Source: an uncultured Clostridia bacterium
GTDB lineage: Bacteria > Bacillota > Clostridia > Christensenellales > Aristaeellaceae
Assembly: GCA_934630705.1 (NCBI GenBank)
Contig: CAKTWP010000009.1
Span: 14,937-78,936, forward strand
Direction of reading: 5' to 3'
DNA length: 64,000 nt
Shown: positions 52,785-62,784 of the stretch, piece after piece
Layout: every line of letters begins with the position of its first letter
Numbering within the stretch: the first letter of the stretch is position 1
Notes under the pieces: model-generated
The model's database searches: none
What the model was told of the DNA's origin: nothing
What the model saw: only the letters and a program-made list of their open reading frames with translations
Translations under genes and position numbers: made by a program

Positions 52785-53834
52785 ATGGGCGCCACAAAGC
52801 AAGTAAAAGCCGGATCGGTTGCCATCGGCGGCGGCAGCCCGGTTTCCGTGCAATCCATGACCAATACCGACACCCGGGATGTATCCGCCACGCTGGCCCA
52901 AATCAAAGCGCTGGCAGCGGCCGGATGCGATCTGGTGCGGGTTTCGGTGTATGATGCGGCCTGCGCCCAGGCGGTGCGGGCGCTGGTGGACGGCAGCCCG
53001 GTGCCGCTGGTGGCGGATATTCACTTTGACCATACCCTGGCCCTCGCCGCTATGGAGAACGGCATCCATAAGCTGCGGATCAATCCCGGTAACATCGGCG
53101 GGGCGGAGAATGTGCGGAGGGTGGCGGACTGCGCCAGGGCTCATCATGTGCCCATCCGCATCGGCGTGAACGCCGGTTCTCTGGAAAAGGACATTTTGCA
53201 GCGGGATGGCGGCGCCACGGCCCAGGGCATGGTGGACAGCGCGCTGCGCCATATCCGCCTGCTGGAACAGGCGCATTATGACGACATTGTCATTTCCCTC
53301 AAGGCCAGCAGCGTGCCAATGACCGTAGCCGCTTACCGGCTGATGCGGCAGGTCAGCGATTATCCCCTCCATGTGGGGGTGACGGAAGCGGGGCTGCCCG
53401 GCCAGGGCACCCTCAAATCCGCCATCGGCATTGGCGCGCTGCTGCTGGATGGCATTGGCGACACCATCCGTGTCTCCCTCACCGGCGATCCCATTCAGGA
53501 GCCCATCGCGGCGCTGAATATTCTTCGGGCCGTCGGGCTGCGCAGCGGCATCCGCTTCGTTTCCTGTCCCACCTGCGGCCGCACCCAGATCGACGTGGCG
53601 GGTATCGCCCGGCGGCTGGAAGCGGAGTTTGGCAGCGTGGATAAGCCTGTAACAGTGGCGGTAATGGGCTGCGTGGTCAATGGCCCCGGCGAAGCCCGGG
53701 GGGCAGACATCGCCCTGTGCGGCGGCAAGGATTGCGGCGCGCTGTTTATCAAAGGCAAGCCTGTGGGCAAGCTCACCGGCGATCTGGCCGAGGGCATGGC
53801 AAAGGCCGTGCGGGAGTATCTCCATGACGTATGA
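52785..53834 (+). CDS. ispG: 4-hydroxy-3-methylbut-2-en-1-yl diphosphate synthase
   Basis: Fe-S enzyme of the MEP pathway (GcpE). 349 residues: PVSVQSMTNTDTRD near 19, LVADIHFDHTLAL near 72, LRINPGNIGG, and the cluster ligands in SCPTCGRTQID near 262 and GCVVNGPGEARGADI near 295. GGAGG precedes the ATG by 7 bases. Overlaps polC by 11 bases. Confidence 0.96.
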   Translation: MGATKQVKAGSVAIGGGSPVSVQSMTNTDTRDVSATLAQIKALAAAGCDLVRVSVYDAACAQAVRALVDGSPVPLVADIHFDHTLALAAMENGIHKLRINPGNIGGAENVRRVADCARAHHVPIRIGVNAGSLEKDILQRDGGATAQGMVDSALRHIRLLEQAHYDDIVISLKASSVPMTVAAYRLMRQVSDYPLHVGVTEAGLPGQGTLKSAIGIGALLLDGIGDTIRVSLTGDPIQEPIAALNILRAVGLRSGIRFVSCPTCGRTQIDVAGIARRLEAEFGSVDKPVTVAVMGCVVNGPGEARGADIALCGGKDCGALFIKGKPVGKLTGDLAEGMAKAVREYLHDV

Positions 53835-56800
53835 CGAATTGCTGCAAACCGTGCATCAGGCGCTGCCTGAAGCGGCGGGGAAAATCGCCATCGAGCGGGT
53901 GCGGTTTGTGAAAAGCGAAAACAAAGCGTATTTTTCCTTTCTCTCCGATATTCTGATCGGCGAGAAGGGCTTTTTCGTGGTTAAACGGGCCATCCAGAAC
54001 GCCTTCCCGGGGCTGAATTTCTCCGTGCGTATTGCCAGCCCGGGATTGGCCAGGGAATTTCTCCAAAGCCCGGACACCTACGCCGCGCCCCTGAACCATT
54101 ATCTCATCCGCCATTATCCGGCGGTGGCCTCCTGGGAGTTTGACATGCATTGGTCCCCGGGCAACGGCCGGGTGACGCTGGAAATGCCGGATGAGTTCTC
54201 CATGCAGTATCTGGACAAGCAGCAGGTACGGCCCCAGCTGGCGCAGGTGATCAAGGATGTGTTCCGGCTGGACACGGAGGTGGCGCTGAAGGTCTGCGGC
54301 GATGAGGAAAAGCGGCTCTATGCCCTGCAGCAGGAGCGGGAAAAGCAGGACCGGGTGGCCGCCGAGCGCGCCGCCCGATACGACGAAATCGCCCAGCAGG
54401 AGCAGCAGAAAAAGGCCGAGGAAAAGCCCAAGGAGGAGGACTGCCGTATCCGTGGCCGGGCTATTGGGGATCCGCCGGTGCCCATCAAGGAGCTGACGGA
54501 TGATACCGGCCTGGTGGTCATCCGAGGCAAGGTGCTTTCAGCGGAGGACAAGGAAATTGCCGGGGGCGAGATGGTGCTGCTTTCCTTCCTGGTGACGGAT
54601 TTCACCTCCACCATCCGCTGCAAAACCTTCCTGCGTTATCGCCCCCGCCGCCGCAAGGATGATGAGGAAGCCCCCCCGCCCATTACGGAAGAAGAACGGG
54701 AAGCCGTGCAGAAGGTGGTCAAGGCCATCAAGCCCGGCATGGGCATTATCGTCCGGGGCGAAACCCAGTATGACAATTATTCCCACGAAACGGTGGTTAT
54801 GGCCCGGGACATGAGCAGCTGCACCCTTCCCCAGCGGATGGATACCGCCAAGGAAAAGCGCATCGAGCTCCATGCGCATACCCAGATGAGCAACATGGAC
54901 GCAGTGGTTTCCGCCTCCGATCTGATCGCCCGGGCGGCCAAATGGGGCCATGAGGCCATCGCCATCACGGATCACGGCGTGGTGCAGGCCTTCCCCGAAG
55001 CCTTTGCCGCGGCCAAGAAAAACAATATCAAGCTCCTGCCCGGGGTGGAAGGATATCTCACGGACGACGATCAGGTGGTTTCCGGCGATTCCGAGCTGCC
55101 GCTGGATACGCCTATCATCGTGCTGGACTTTGAAACCACCGGCCTGAACACCGCCAAGGACCGTATCATCGAAATCGGTGCGGTCAAGCTGGCCCACGGT
55201 CAGGTGGTGGATTCCTATGGCGTGCTGGTGAACCCCGGCATGCTGCTGCCCCAGAAAATCACGGAAATCACCCATATCACCGATCAGATGCTTCGGGACG
55301 CGCCGTCAGCTGCCCAGGTGCTGCCCGAGCTGCTGGCCTTTATGGACGGCTGCCCCATCGCGGCTCACAACGCCAAGTTTGACTGCGCGGTGCTGGAAAG
55401 CGAGCTCAAGCGCCTGGGGCAAACCTATGAAGCGCCCCAGCTGGACACCCTGACCCTGGCCCGGAAGCTGTATCCCGAGCTGAAATCCCATAAGCTGGGT
55501 TCGGTATGCAAGCGGCTGGGCGTATCCCTGAAGGATGCGCACCGGGCCGTGAACGACGCCGCGGCCACCGCCCAATGTCTGGCCCGGATGATGGACGACG
55601 CCCGGAAGAAGGGGGCGCAAACCCTTCGGGATCTGAACGATGTGGGCAGCGGCTATACCCTGGGCAATTCCTGGCATATCGTGCTTATTGCCACCTGCCA
55701 GGACGGCATCACCAATTTGAACCACATGATTTCCGAAGCCCATCTGAAATATTTCCGCCGCAAGCCCCATATTCCCCGGGCTGTGCTGCAAAAATACCGC
55801 AAGGGCGTGATCGTGGGCTCCGCCTGCGAATCCGGCGAGCTGTTCAGCTCCATGGTGGATGGGGCCAGTGATGAAAAGCTGGGCAAAATCGCCCGGTTCT
55901 ATGATTATCTGGAAATCCAGCCTATCGGCAACAACGCCTTCCTGACGCGGGAAGGCCGGGTGGCGGATGACGAAGCCCTGCGGGAATTTAACCGCCGGAT
56001 TGTGCGGCTGGGCGAAAAGCTGGGGCTGCCCGTGGTGGCTACCGGCGACGTGCATTTTCTAGATCCGGAGGATGCGGTCTTCCGCGCCATTTTGCAGGCG
56101 GGCCAGGGCTACAGCGACGCGGATCATCAGCCGCCGCTGTATCTGAAAACTACAGATGAAATGCTTCAGGAGTTTTCCTATCTGGGGGCTAAAAAGGCCC
56201 ACGAGGTGGTTATCGAGAATCCCAAAAAGATTGCCGACCGGGTGGGCAAGGTGGGGCTTTTCCCGCCCCATCCCGAAGGGAAAACCACCTTCTCCCCCTT
56301 CTGGGAAACGGCGGAGGACGACATCAAAGGCCTCACCTACGGCACCGCCCATCGCCTATATGGGGACGAGCTGCCCGACATCGTGCAAAAGCGCATCGAT
56401 AAAGAGCTGAACGCCATCGTGGGCTATGGCTACTGCACCCTCTATTCCATCGCTCAGAAGCTGGTGGCCAAGTCCCTGAAGGATGGCTATGTGGTAGGCA
56501 GCCGCGGCAGCGTGGGCTCCTCCTTCGTGGCGTTCCTTACCGGGATCACCGAGATCAATTCCCTGCCCCCCCATTACCGCTGCGAGCATTGCCGCAAGGC
56601 GGATTTTAACATCCCGCCCCAGTACACCATCGGCGTGGACCTGCCCGATAAGGTCTGCCCGGATTGCGGCAATCCGCTGGTGAAGGACGGGTTTGATATT
56701 CCCTTCGAGGCCTTCCTGGGCTTCAAGGGTGATAAGGTGCCGGACATTGACCTGAACTTCTCCGGCGAATATCAGCCCACCGCCCATAACTACGTCAAGG

Positions 56801-58176
56801 AGCTCTTTGGCGAAGAATTTGTGTTCCGTGCCGGCACCATCGGCACGCTGGCCGAAAAGACGGCCTATGGCTATGTGCTCAAGTATCTGGAAGAGCGGAA
56901 CATGACCGTCTCCGACGCGGAAAAGGAGCGGCTGGCGGCGGGCTGCGTGGGCGTGAAGCGCACCACGGGCCAGCATCCCGCAGGCATGGTGGTGCTGCCC
57001 AAGGAATACGACATCTGCCAGTTCACCGCCGTGCAGCATCCCGCCGACGATACCGAAAGCGCCACCGTCACCACCCACTACGATTTCGGCTCCATGCATG
57101 ATATTCTGGTTAAGCTGGATATTCTGGGCCACGATGATCCCACCATGCTGCACATGCTGGAGGAGCTGACCGGCGTGAACTTCCGCAAAATCCCCCTGGA
57201 TGACAAGGACGTGATGAGCCTGTTCTCCTCCCCCAAGGCGCTGGGCATTGAGCCCAAGGACATTGCCGGCTGCAAAACGGGCACCTTCGGGGTTCCCGAA
57301 TTTGGCACGGCGTTTGTGCGCCAGATGCTGGAGGATACCCATCCTTCCACCATGCAGGAGCTGATCCGCATTTCCGGCCTGTCCCATGGCACGGATGTGT
57401 GGCTGGGCAATGCAAAGGATCTGATCGACCAGGGAATCGTTCCCCTGTCCCAGTGCCTGTGCACCCGTGAAGACATCATGAACCAGCTTATGCAAATGGG
57501 TGTGCCCGCCAAGATGGCCTTTGACACCATGGAATTTGTCCGCAAGGGCAAGGGCCTCAAGCCTGAAATGGCTGACGCCATGCATGAACACAACGTGCCC
57601 GCCTGGTTTGAGGAAAGCTGCCGCAAAATTCAGTACATGTTCCCCAAGGGCCACGCCGCCGCGTATGTAACCATGGCGCTGCGGGTAGCCTGGTATAAGG
57701 TGCATCGTCCTCTGGCCTATTACGCCGCTTACTTCACCATCCGCGGCGACGGCTTTGACGCCTGTACCATGATCCTGCCCATTGATCAGCTGCGCGCCAA
57801 GCTGCAGGAAATGTATGAGCAGGACGCCCAGAAGCAGACCACCGCCAAAGACAAGGACGCTATCACGGCCATGGAAATGGTGCTGGAAATGATGGCGCGG
57901 GGGTTCACGTTCCTGCCCGCCGATCTGTATAAGAGCGAGGTTTCCCGGTTTGTGCCGGAGGGCGAAAAATCCCTGCGGGTGCCTTTCACCGCTCTGGGCG
58001 GCCTGGGCGAATCCGCGGCCATCGGCATCGTGGAGGCCCGGGGAACGCCGTTTATCTCGGTGGAGGATCTGAAAAACCGGGCGAAGCTGTCCAGCGCGGT
58101 GCTGGATCTGCTTCGGGAGCATGGCTGCCTGAAGGAACTGGCGGAAACCAATCAGGTGACGCTGTTCCAGCTTTAA
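53824..58176 (+). CDS. polC: DNA polymerase III PolC-type alpha subunit
   Basis: Main replicative polymerase with its own proofreading exonuclease. 1450 residues: N-terminal domain and OB fold (about 220-330), PHP domain starting ELHAHTQMSNMDA near 347, inserted DEDDh exonuclease VLDFETTGLN near 434 with HNAKFDCAVLE and VNDAAATAQ, PHP remainder, Zn finger CEHC...CPDC (about 919-948), and the polymerase Asp pair in PDIDLNFSG near 972, then fingers and the C-terminal domain. Normal length. Starts inside the end of ispG (11-base overlap); no strong Shine-Dalgarno box, so translation is probably coupled. Confidence 0.97.
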   Translation: MTYDELLQTVHQALPEAAGKIAIERVRFVKSENKAYFSFLSDILIGEKGFFVVKRAIQNAFPGLNFSVRIASPGLAREFLQSPDTYAAPLNHYLIRHYPAVASWEFDMHWSPGNGRVTLEMPDEFSMQYLDKQQVRPQLAQVIKDVFRLDTEVALKVCGDEEKRLYALQQEREKQDRVAAERAARYDEIAQQEQQKKAEEKPKEEDCRIRGRAIGDPPVPIKELTDDTGLVVIRGKVLSAEDKEIAGGEMVLLSFLVTDFTSTIRCKTFLRYRPRRRKDDEEAPPPITEEEREAVQKVVKAIKPGMGIIVRGETQYDNYSHETVVMARDMSSCTLPQRMDTAKEKRIELHAHTQMSNMDAVVSASDLIARAAKWGHEAIAITDHGVVQAFPEAFAAAKKNNIKLLPGVEGYLTDDDQVVSGDSELPLDTPIIVLDFETTGLNTAKDRIIEIGAVKLAHGQVVDSYGVLVNPGMLLPQKITEITHITDQMLRDAPSAAQVLPELLAFMDGCPIAAHNAKFDCAVLESELKRLGQTYEAPQLDTLTLARKLYPELKSHKLGSVCKRLGVSLKDAHRAVNDAAATAQCLARMMDDARKKGAQTLRDLNDVGSGYTLGNSWHIVLIATCQDGITNLNHMISEAHLKYFRRKPHIPRAVLQKYRKGVIVGSACESGELFSSMVDGASDEKLGKIARFYDYLEIQPIGNNAFLTREGRVADDEALREFNRRIVRLGEKLGLPVVATGDVHFLDPEDAVFRAILQAGQGYSDADHQPPLYLKTTDEMLQEFSYLGAKKAHEVVIENPKKIADRVGKVGLFPPHPEGKTTFSPFWETAEDDIKGLTYGTAHRLYGDELPDIVQKRIDKELNAIVGYGYCTLYSIAQKLVAKSLKDGYVVGSRGSVGSSFVAFLTGITEINSLPPHYRCEHCRKADFNIPPQYTIGVDLPDKVCPDCGNPLVKDGFDIPFEAFLGFKGDKVPDIDLNFSGEYQPTAHNYVKELFGEEFVFRAGTIGTLAEKTAYGYVLKYLEERNMTVSDAEKERLAAGCVGVKRTTGQHPAGMVVLPKEYDICQFTAVQHPADDTESATVTTHYDFGSMHDILVKLDILGHDDPTMLHMLEELTGVNFRKIPLDDKDVMSLFSSPKALGIEPKDIAGCKTGTFGVPEFGTAFVRQMLEDTHPSTMQELIRISGLSHGTDVWLGNAKDLIDQGIVPLSQCLCTREDIMNQLMQMGVPAKMAFDTMEFVRKGKGLKPEMADAMHEHNVPAWFEESCRKIQYMFPKGHAAAYVTMALRVAWYKVHRPLAYYAAYFTIRGDGFDACTMILPIDQLRAKLQEMYEQDAQKQTTAKDKDAITAMEMVLEMMARGFTFLPADLYKSEVSRFVPEGEKSLRVPFTALGGLGESAAIGIVEARGTPFISVEDLKNRAKLSSAVLDLLREHGCLKELAETNQVTLFQL

Positions 58177-58213
58177 TCCACCCCATCAAATCAATCAACA
58201 GGAGGAATGAACC

Positions 58214-58417
58214 ATGAAACTGATTCTGCACATCGAAGGAATGCACTGCATCCGCTGCGCCGGGAAGGTGGAAGGCGCGCTGCACGATCTGAGGCTGAAT
58301 GCCTGCGTGGATCTGGACAAAAAGATCTGCACCGTGGAGGGCCAGGCCGATCCCGCCGCCATCCGTCAGGCTGTGGAGCAGAAGGGCTTTGAAGTCACCG
58401 GGATGGAAGAAGCCTGA
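58214..58417 (+). CDS. heavy-metal-associated (CopZ-like) protein
   Basis: 67-residue HMA domain with GMHCIRCAGKVE near residue 10, the C-x2-C copper site, and the beta-alpha-beta pattern to the end. A cytosolic Cu(I) chaperone or sensor is likely; no P-type ATPase gene is nearby. GGAGG 8 bases before the ATG; 37 bp after polC. Confidence 0.9.
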   Translation: MKLILHIEGMHCIRCAGKVEGALHDLRLNACVDLDKKICTVEGQADPAAIRQAVEQKGFEVTGMEEA

Positions 58418-58459
58418 CTTTCATCGTCATCTCCCAGCAATCGACGATAACCAAATAAA

Positions 58460-58490
58460 AAAAGGACGGCTGAATCCGTCCTTTTCTTTT
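58460..58490. terminator. bidirectional intrinsic terminator
   Basis: AAAAGGACGG / CCGTCCTTTT, six-base loop, then CTTTTTG. Ends the polC side and the SDR/MFS operon on the other strand. Confidence 0.9.
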
Positions 58491-58546
58491 TGCATGGGGC
58501 TGGGGCTGCAGTCATGCCGCAGCGCCAGCCCAAAGGGAAAACCGTA

Positions 58547-59305
58547 TCAGACAGAGGTCCAGCCGCCGTCGATATAAATGGTCTGGCCGGTGGTATAGGC
58601 CGCATTTTCAGAGGCGAACAGCAGCAGCTGGCCGCACAGCTCCTCCACCTTACCGGGCCGGGCGATAGGGCAGCGCTTTTTCAGCTCCGCCAGTGCGGCT
58701 TCGTCAAAGACCATCATTTCGGACGGGAACTCGCCCGGGCCAATGGCGTTGACGGTGATGCCGTCCGCCGCCCATTCCTGCGCCAGACCGCGGGTGAAAT
58801 TGGGCACCGCGCCCTTGGTGGTGTTATACGCCAGAATGGGATGATGGAAAGACGCAATGCGCCCATACATGCTGGCCGTGTTGATAATGCGGCCGTAATG
58901 ATTCCGGATCATGTTCTTGGCGCATTCCCGGGCCATCAGGAAATAGGCGGTGATGGACGTATCCACTACCTTGTTCCAAGCCTCCAGCGTCAGCTGGGTG
59001 GTGGGGCAATAGGCCATGGAGCCGGCATTGTTCACCAGAATATCGATCTTGCCAAAGATATCGATCACCTTCTGCACGCCGGAAACAATCTGCGCTTCCT
59101 GCGTCACATCACACACAACGGGCAGGCATTCGCCGCCGGCAGCCTCAATTTCCGCTTTCAGCTTCAGCAGCTTTTCTTCCCGGCGGGCAAACGCCGCCAC
59201 CTTGGCCCCATTTTCCGCCAGCGCGATGGCATAGGCATAGCCCAGGCCGGAGGATGCGCCGGTCACGATCGCCACCCGGCCCGTCAGATCCATGTAATTC
59301 TTCAT
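58547..59305 (-). CDS. short-chain dehydrogenase/reductase (gluconate 5-dehydrogenase-like)
   Basis: 252 residues: TGASSGLGYA near 17, NNAGSMAY near 95, INTASMYGR near 147, YNTTKGA (Tyr-x3-Lys) near 164, and C-terminal TGQTIYIDGGWTSV. Resembles SDRs acting on sugar acids. ATG at 59305 has AAGGA upstream. It follows the MFS gene after 14 bp and completes an operon that once had a second SDR in front. Confidence 0.88.
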   Translation of the reverse strand: MKNYMDLTGRVAIVTGASSGLGYAYAIALAENGAKVAAFARREEKLLKLKAEIEAAGGECLPVVCDVTQEAQIVSGVQKVIDIFGKIDILVNNAGSMAYCPTTQLTLEAWNKVVDTSITAYFLMARECAKNMIRNHYGRIINTASMYGRIASFHHPILAYNTTKGAVPNFTRGLAQEWAADGITVNAIGPGEFPSEMMVFDEAALAELKKRCPIARPGKVEELCGQLLLFASENAAYTTGQTIYIDGGWTSV

Positions 59306-59319
59306 TGGTTTCCGTCCTT

Positions 59320-60672
59320 TCAATGATTGGCTTTTTGAACATCCCGGAACATAAAGGCGAACACCAGCATCAGCAGCGCGCACACGATGGGCAGCTTATA
59401 CACCGCGCCCAGGCCGCCGGCGCTGTTGAGCAGCGCGCCGCAAATGCCGCCGGAAACGGTGGAGCCCACCGCGCCCGCCAGCCCCATAAAGGCCAGGCCG
59501 GTGGCCAGATCCGCAGGGGCAAGCACCTTCATGGGATAGGTGTAGGGCGCAATCTGGTTCACGCTGTTAACCGCACCCACAGGAATCGCCCCCGCCAGCA
59601 GCAGCACCAGCCCCAGTGTGCGGCTGGACGCACTGCTCAGGAAGAACCAGGCAATGGAACCCGCCACAGAAGCCAGCGCCCAAATCAGCACCATGGGACG
59701 ATATTTCCCGGTCTTGGCAGCCTGACTGCCAAAGAAGGAGGTGAGGAACACGGCGATCACCAGTCCGGGCACGTTCATCAGCCCGGACACGGTGAAGCTG
59801 GTGCCCAGCACCGCCTGCGCATAGGAAGGCAGATAGTTGGCCGCGCCGTTGAGCACGGAGAAAATAAACATCAGCATCAGGATGGCCAGATAATAGCGGT
59901 TTTTCAGCAGCTTAAAGGGGAAAACGGGATCCTGCGCCCTGCGCTCGGCCAGCACCAGCCCCGCCAGGCCCACAACCGTTACCGCCAGCAGCGTCAGCAC
60001 CAGCGGAGACGTCCAGACGCTGGCGTTTCCCCAGTTCATGGCCAGAGAGAAGGGAATCAGCGTAACGGCGGTGAATACCACGCCCCAGATATCGAAGCTG
60101 ATCTTTTCCTTCTTGGGCGCGATTTCGGGAATGCCATACAGGCACATCACAAAGCCCACCAGCAGCAGCGCCAGCGCGGCCCAGAACTGCAGCCGCCAAT
60201 TGATGCCGCAAATCACGCCTGCAATGGGGCCTGCCACGATCATGGCCACCGTGGTCAGAGACTGATTGTATCCGGAATACTTGGGCGCCTGATCCTGGCC
60301 GAAAAGGGCACTGATCAGCACAAAGCCGTTCATCATAAACAGGCCCCAGGCAAAACCGGAGAACATGCGGGCAATGGTGAACACCCAGAAGCTGCTGGCA
60401 AAGGAGCACACGGCGCAGGAAAGAATATACAGCGCCAGCGCGCCCAGAAACAGCTTTTTGTGGCCCAGCTTATCCCCCAGCTTGCCGCCCAGAGGGATGG
60501 TGACGCTGCGAGCCACGCATTCCAGCGCAAAAATCATGCTCACGGACGGCATATTGTCAAACACGGAAGCCACGGTATAGCTGTATACCCCCACGCCCGC
60601 AATCAGAAACATGGCCAGAAAATTAACGATCAGCAAGCCGATAAAGCCGATGGTATTGCGTGTTTTGCTCAT
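59320..60672 (-). CDS. MFS transporter
   Basis: 450 residues with about 14 hydrophobic segments and the MFS loop motif GGKLGDKLGHKKLFL near 60; DHA2/EmrB-like arrangement. In this operon, between SDR genes, uptake of a sugar acid or polyol or export of an inhibitor are both possible. Its ATG overlaps the stop of the decayed SDR by four bases. Confidence 0.88.
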   Translation of the reverse strand: MSKTRNTIGFIGLLIVNFLAMFLIAGVGVYSYTVASVFDNMPSVSMIFALECVARSVTIPLGGKLGDKLGHKKLFLGALALYILSCAVCSFASSFWVFTIARMFSGFAWGLFMMNGFVLISALFGQDQAPKYSGYNQSLTTVAMIVAGPIAGVICGINWRLQFWAALALLLVGFVMCLYGIPEIAPKKEKISFDIWGVVFTAVTLIPFSLAMNWGNASVWTSPLVLTLLAVTVVGLAGLVLAERRAQDPVFPFKLLKNRYYLAILMLMFIFSVLNGAANYLPSYAQAVLGTSFTVSGLMNVPGLVIAVFLTSFFGSQAAKTGKYRPMVLIWALASVAGSIAWFFLSSASSRTLGLVLLLAGAIPVGAVNSVNQIAPYTYPMKVLAPADLATGLAFMGLAGAVGSTVSGGICGALLNSAGGLGAVYKLPIVCALLMLVFAFMFRDVQKANH

Positions 60673-60919
60673 TGCCGATTCTCACTTTCCGCCGCGGCAG
60701 CAGCCAGCTTGCGCAGGGGCGTGTTCATGGGCGCATGGAACATCATGCCGCCATCCACGGTCAGGGTCTGGGATGTGACGAAGGCCGCTTCATCGCCTGG
60801 CCTGCTTCATCCGCAATGTCCCATACAGCGACCCGTGCGCCGCAGGCTATCAATCTGCGGCAGATCGCCGCGCCGGTGACGATGAACACCTTGCCCCGCA
60901 TATCTTCAAACCCGTTCAC
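60669..60919 (-). pseudogene. decayed short-chain dehydrogenase (two internal deletions)
   Basis: Reading from GTG at 60919 (AAGGAG 7 bases before it): GKVFIVTGAA is joined directly to ICRRLIACGARVAVWD, so the GxGIG part of the cofactor loop is gone. After DEAGQAMK the frame changes and only the last piece remains: EAAFVTSQTLTVDGGMMFHA and MNTPLRKL. About 170 residues including the active-site Tyr-x3-Lys are missing. The stop still overlaps the MFS start, showing the old operon layout SDR-MFS-SDR. Confidence 0.85.
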
Positions 60920-61043
60920 AGCCATTCTCCTTACCGCCTCCAAAAGGGCCGATTCTGCAGCATCGCGCCCTTTTTCAGCATTTTGTGGATCGTTCTTTTT
61001 TTATCACACTTCGCGGTTTTGCAGTAGTAATAATTTTTGATTT

Positions 61044-61058
61044 ATGATAAAATATCAT
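61044..61058. promoter_or_regulatory. palindromic operator-like site
   Basis: ATGATA-AAA-TATCAT, a perfect six-base palindrome with three-base centre in the AT-rich region between the divergent SDR/MFS operon and the decayed AraC gene. A possible regulator site; unproven. Confidence 0.4.
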
Positions 61059-61101
61059 CGTTTCAATAGATTTAGGCTATATCAATAATGCATAGGGGGA
61101 A

Positions 61102-62276
61102 TTGAAAGAGCGTGATCAGCAGGTGCGGCGCATTGTGCGGCTGATGAACCTGCCGGTTTACGAGCTGGAGCTGAACCTGATCCCCCGGGAAGGCGCGGTC
61201 ATCACCTGCCCGCCTGAGGTGGAGAACATGATCGGGCGGTTCTATCGCAGCCTGAACGTGTAAAAGCTCCATCAGGCGGGAAAGCTGTGCCATATTGTGC
61301 TGCCCATGCAGCTGCATGAGCTGCTGGTTCCCATGAAAGCAAATTATCTGCTGCTGGGCCCGTTTCTGCTGGAAGCCCTGGAGCAGAGCGAATTTGAGCT
61401 GCTGCTGAACGCCGGGCTGGATGGGATGCAAGCCAGCCCATGCTGCAATATTTCCAAACGTTGACCTATCTGCCCGCCGCTCATTTTGAAGAATTCACAG
61501 CGCTTTTTTCAGAGCTGCTGGAAACGGAAACAGAGACGGTATCCTTTGCATCGGATGCCAATCATGCCACGCTGATGCAGCGCATCCTGCTGTCCGCCGC
61601 GGAGGAAGAAACCCGGGAACGCGCCAGTGAATATTACACCGCCTGTGCCCGTGCTCTTTCCTTTCGGGAAATGGATCAGCTTCGGACGTGCGGCGAAAAA
61701 TGGGCGGCGTTTATTGAAACAGCGCCGCCGTCCGCCTATTCGTTTTTGAAAGAAATGGTCTATAATGAGTATATCCTGATGTGTTCCACCTACCATGAAA
61801 CCGTCCAGTTTCAGGCCGCATCCTTTATCGCCTATCTGCGGCAAAGGCTGGATGCCTGCGGCAATCAGCGGGAGCTGGCCGTGTTTCATCGGGAAATGCT
61901 GGCGGCATTCCAGCAGCGGCTGGATCTGGATGCCCCCCTCCATCTCCCCGGAGCCATTCGGGCGGTGCGGCGCTATATTCGCAGCCACTATAAGGAAAGC
62001 CTGAAGCTGGCCGATCTGGCCAGGCAGGCGGAGCTGTCGCCCGCCTATTTATCTGCCCGGTTTCTCCAATGCTGCGGCGTCAGTATTACGGATTACATTC
62101 TTTCCTGCCGCGTGGAACAGGCCAAGCGGCTGCTGCTGTATTCCACGTTGTCTATTGGGGATATTGCAGGGCTGTGCGGCTTCGCAGACGCGGGATATTT
62201 CACAAAGCGTTTTAAGAAAATTGAGAACGTATTGCCAGAGGAATACCGCCGTAACCACGGCCAGAAGGGACGTTAA
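61102..62276 (+). pseudogene. decayed AraC-family regulator (nonsense codon and frameshift)
   Basis: From a TTG at 61102 (AGGGGG upstream) the frame encodes regulator-like sequence (RIVRLMNLPVYELELNLIP) to a TAA at 61261, continues in frame (KLHQAGKLCHIVLPMQLHEL) to near 61430, then shifts to the frame of 61440-62276, which is open and ends with the AraC domain (LKLADLARQAELSPAYLSAR, IGDIAGLCGFADAGYFTKRF). The 278-residue 3' part could still be made from ATG 61440 but has no good ribosome binding site. Probably once controlled the divergent SDR/MFS operon. Confidence 0.8.
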
Positions 62277-62445
62277 TGAATCATCCGCGTGCGCCTTGGC
62301 TATACAGATATGCACACGTCATGCATCCGAATTTGCTTCAGTGTAAAGATTTACATTTGCGTAGTGGATTGTGTTGATAGATGAATGTATAATGATAGGT
62401 GAGTATCAGTTTCAAAATGGGCTCACACAGAAAGGAGAACATGAA

Positions 62446-62661
62446 ATGAAAAAGATCCTGTGTATTTTAACCGCCATTTCGTTGCTCATTATAAACACAA
62501 CCAGCGCCTTTGCTCATTCCCTTTTCGACAAACGCTGGAATCAGAGCGAGTACATCATCGAACTTACAGACGAAGAGATTGCCAGATACTCAGCCATTTT
62601 TGAAACCGCACTAAAAAAATCGGAAGGAACGCCGACAAGACAAGCATTTGATGAAATATAA
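62446..62661 (+). CDS. small secreted peptide (71 aa)
   Basis: Signal peptide MKKILCILTAISLLIINTTS with likely cleavage after AFA, then about 46 residues, with ELTDEEIARYSAIFETALKK as a helix. AAGGAG lies 8 bases before the ATG at 62446. Not recognised. Base composition is visibly more AT-rich than the chromosome to the left. The frame just after the stop, shifted by one, reads on as KYNADVQMVAEQAAMKALQM, so the gene may be the front of a longer frameshifted one. Confidence 0.6.
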   Translation: MKKILCILTAISLLIINTTSAFAHSLFDKRWNQSEYIIELTDEEIARYSAIFETALKKSEGTPTRQAFDEI

Positions 62662-62784
62662 TGCAGATGTACAAATGGTTGCAGAGCAGGCCGCTATGAA
62701 AGCACTTCAGATGTTCGTAACCATGCCGAACCTTGATAACTTTATATTTTCGTTTTCGAACCGATGCAAAGGAGCGGAAACGAT

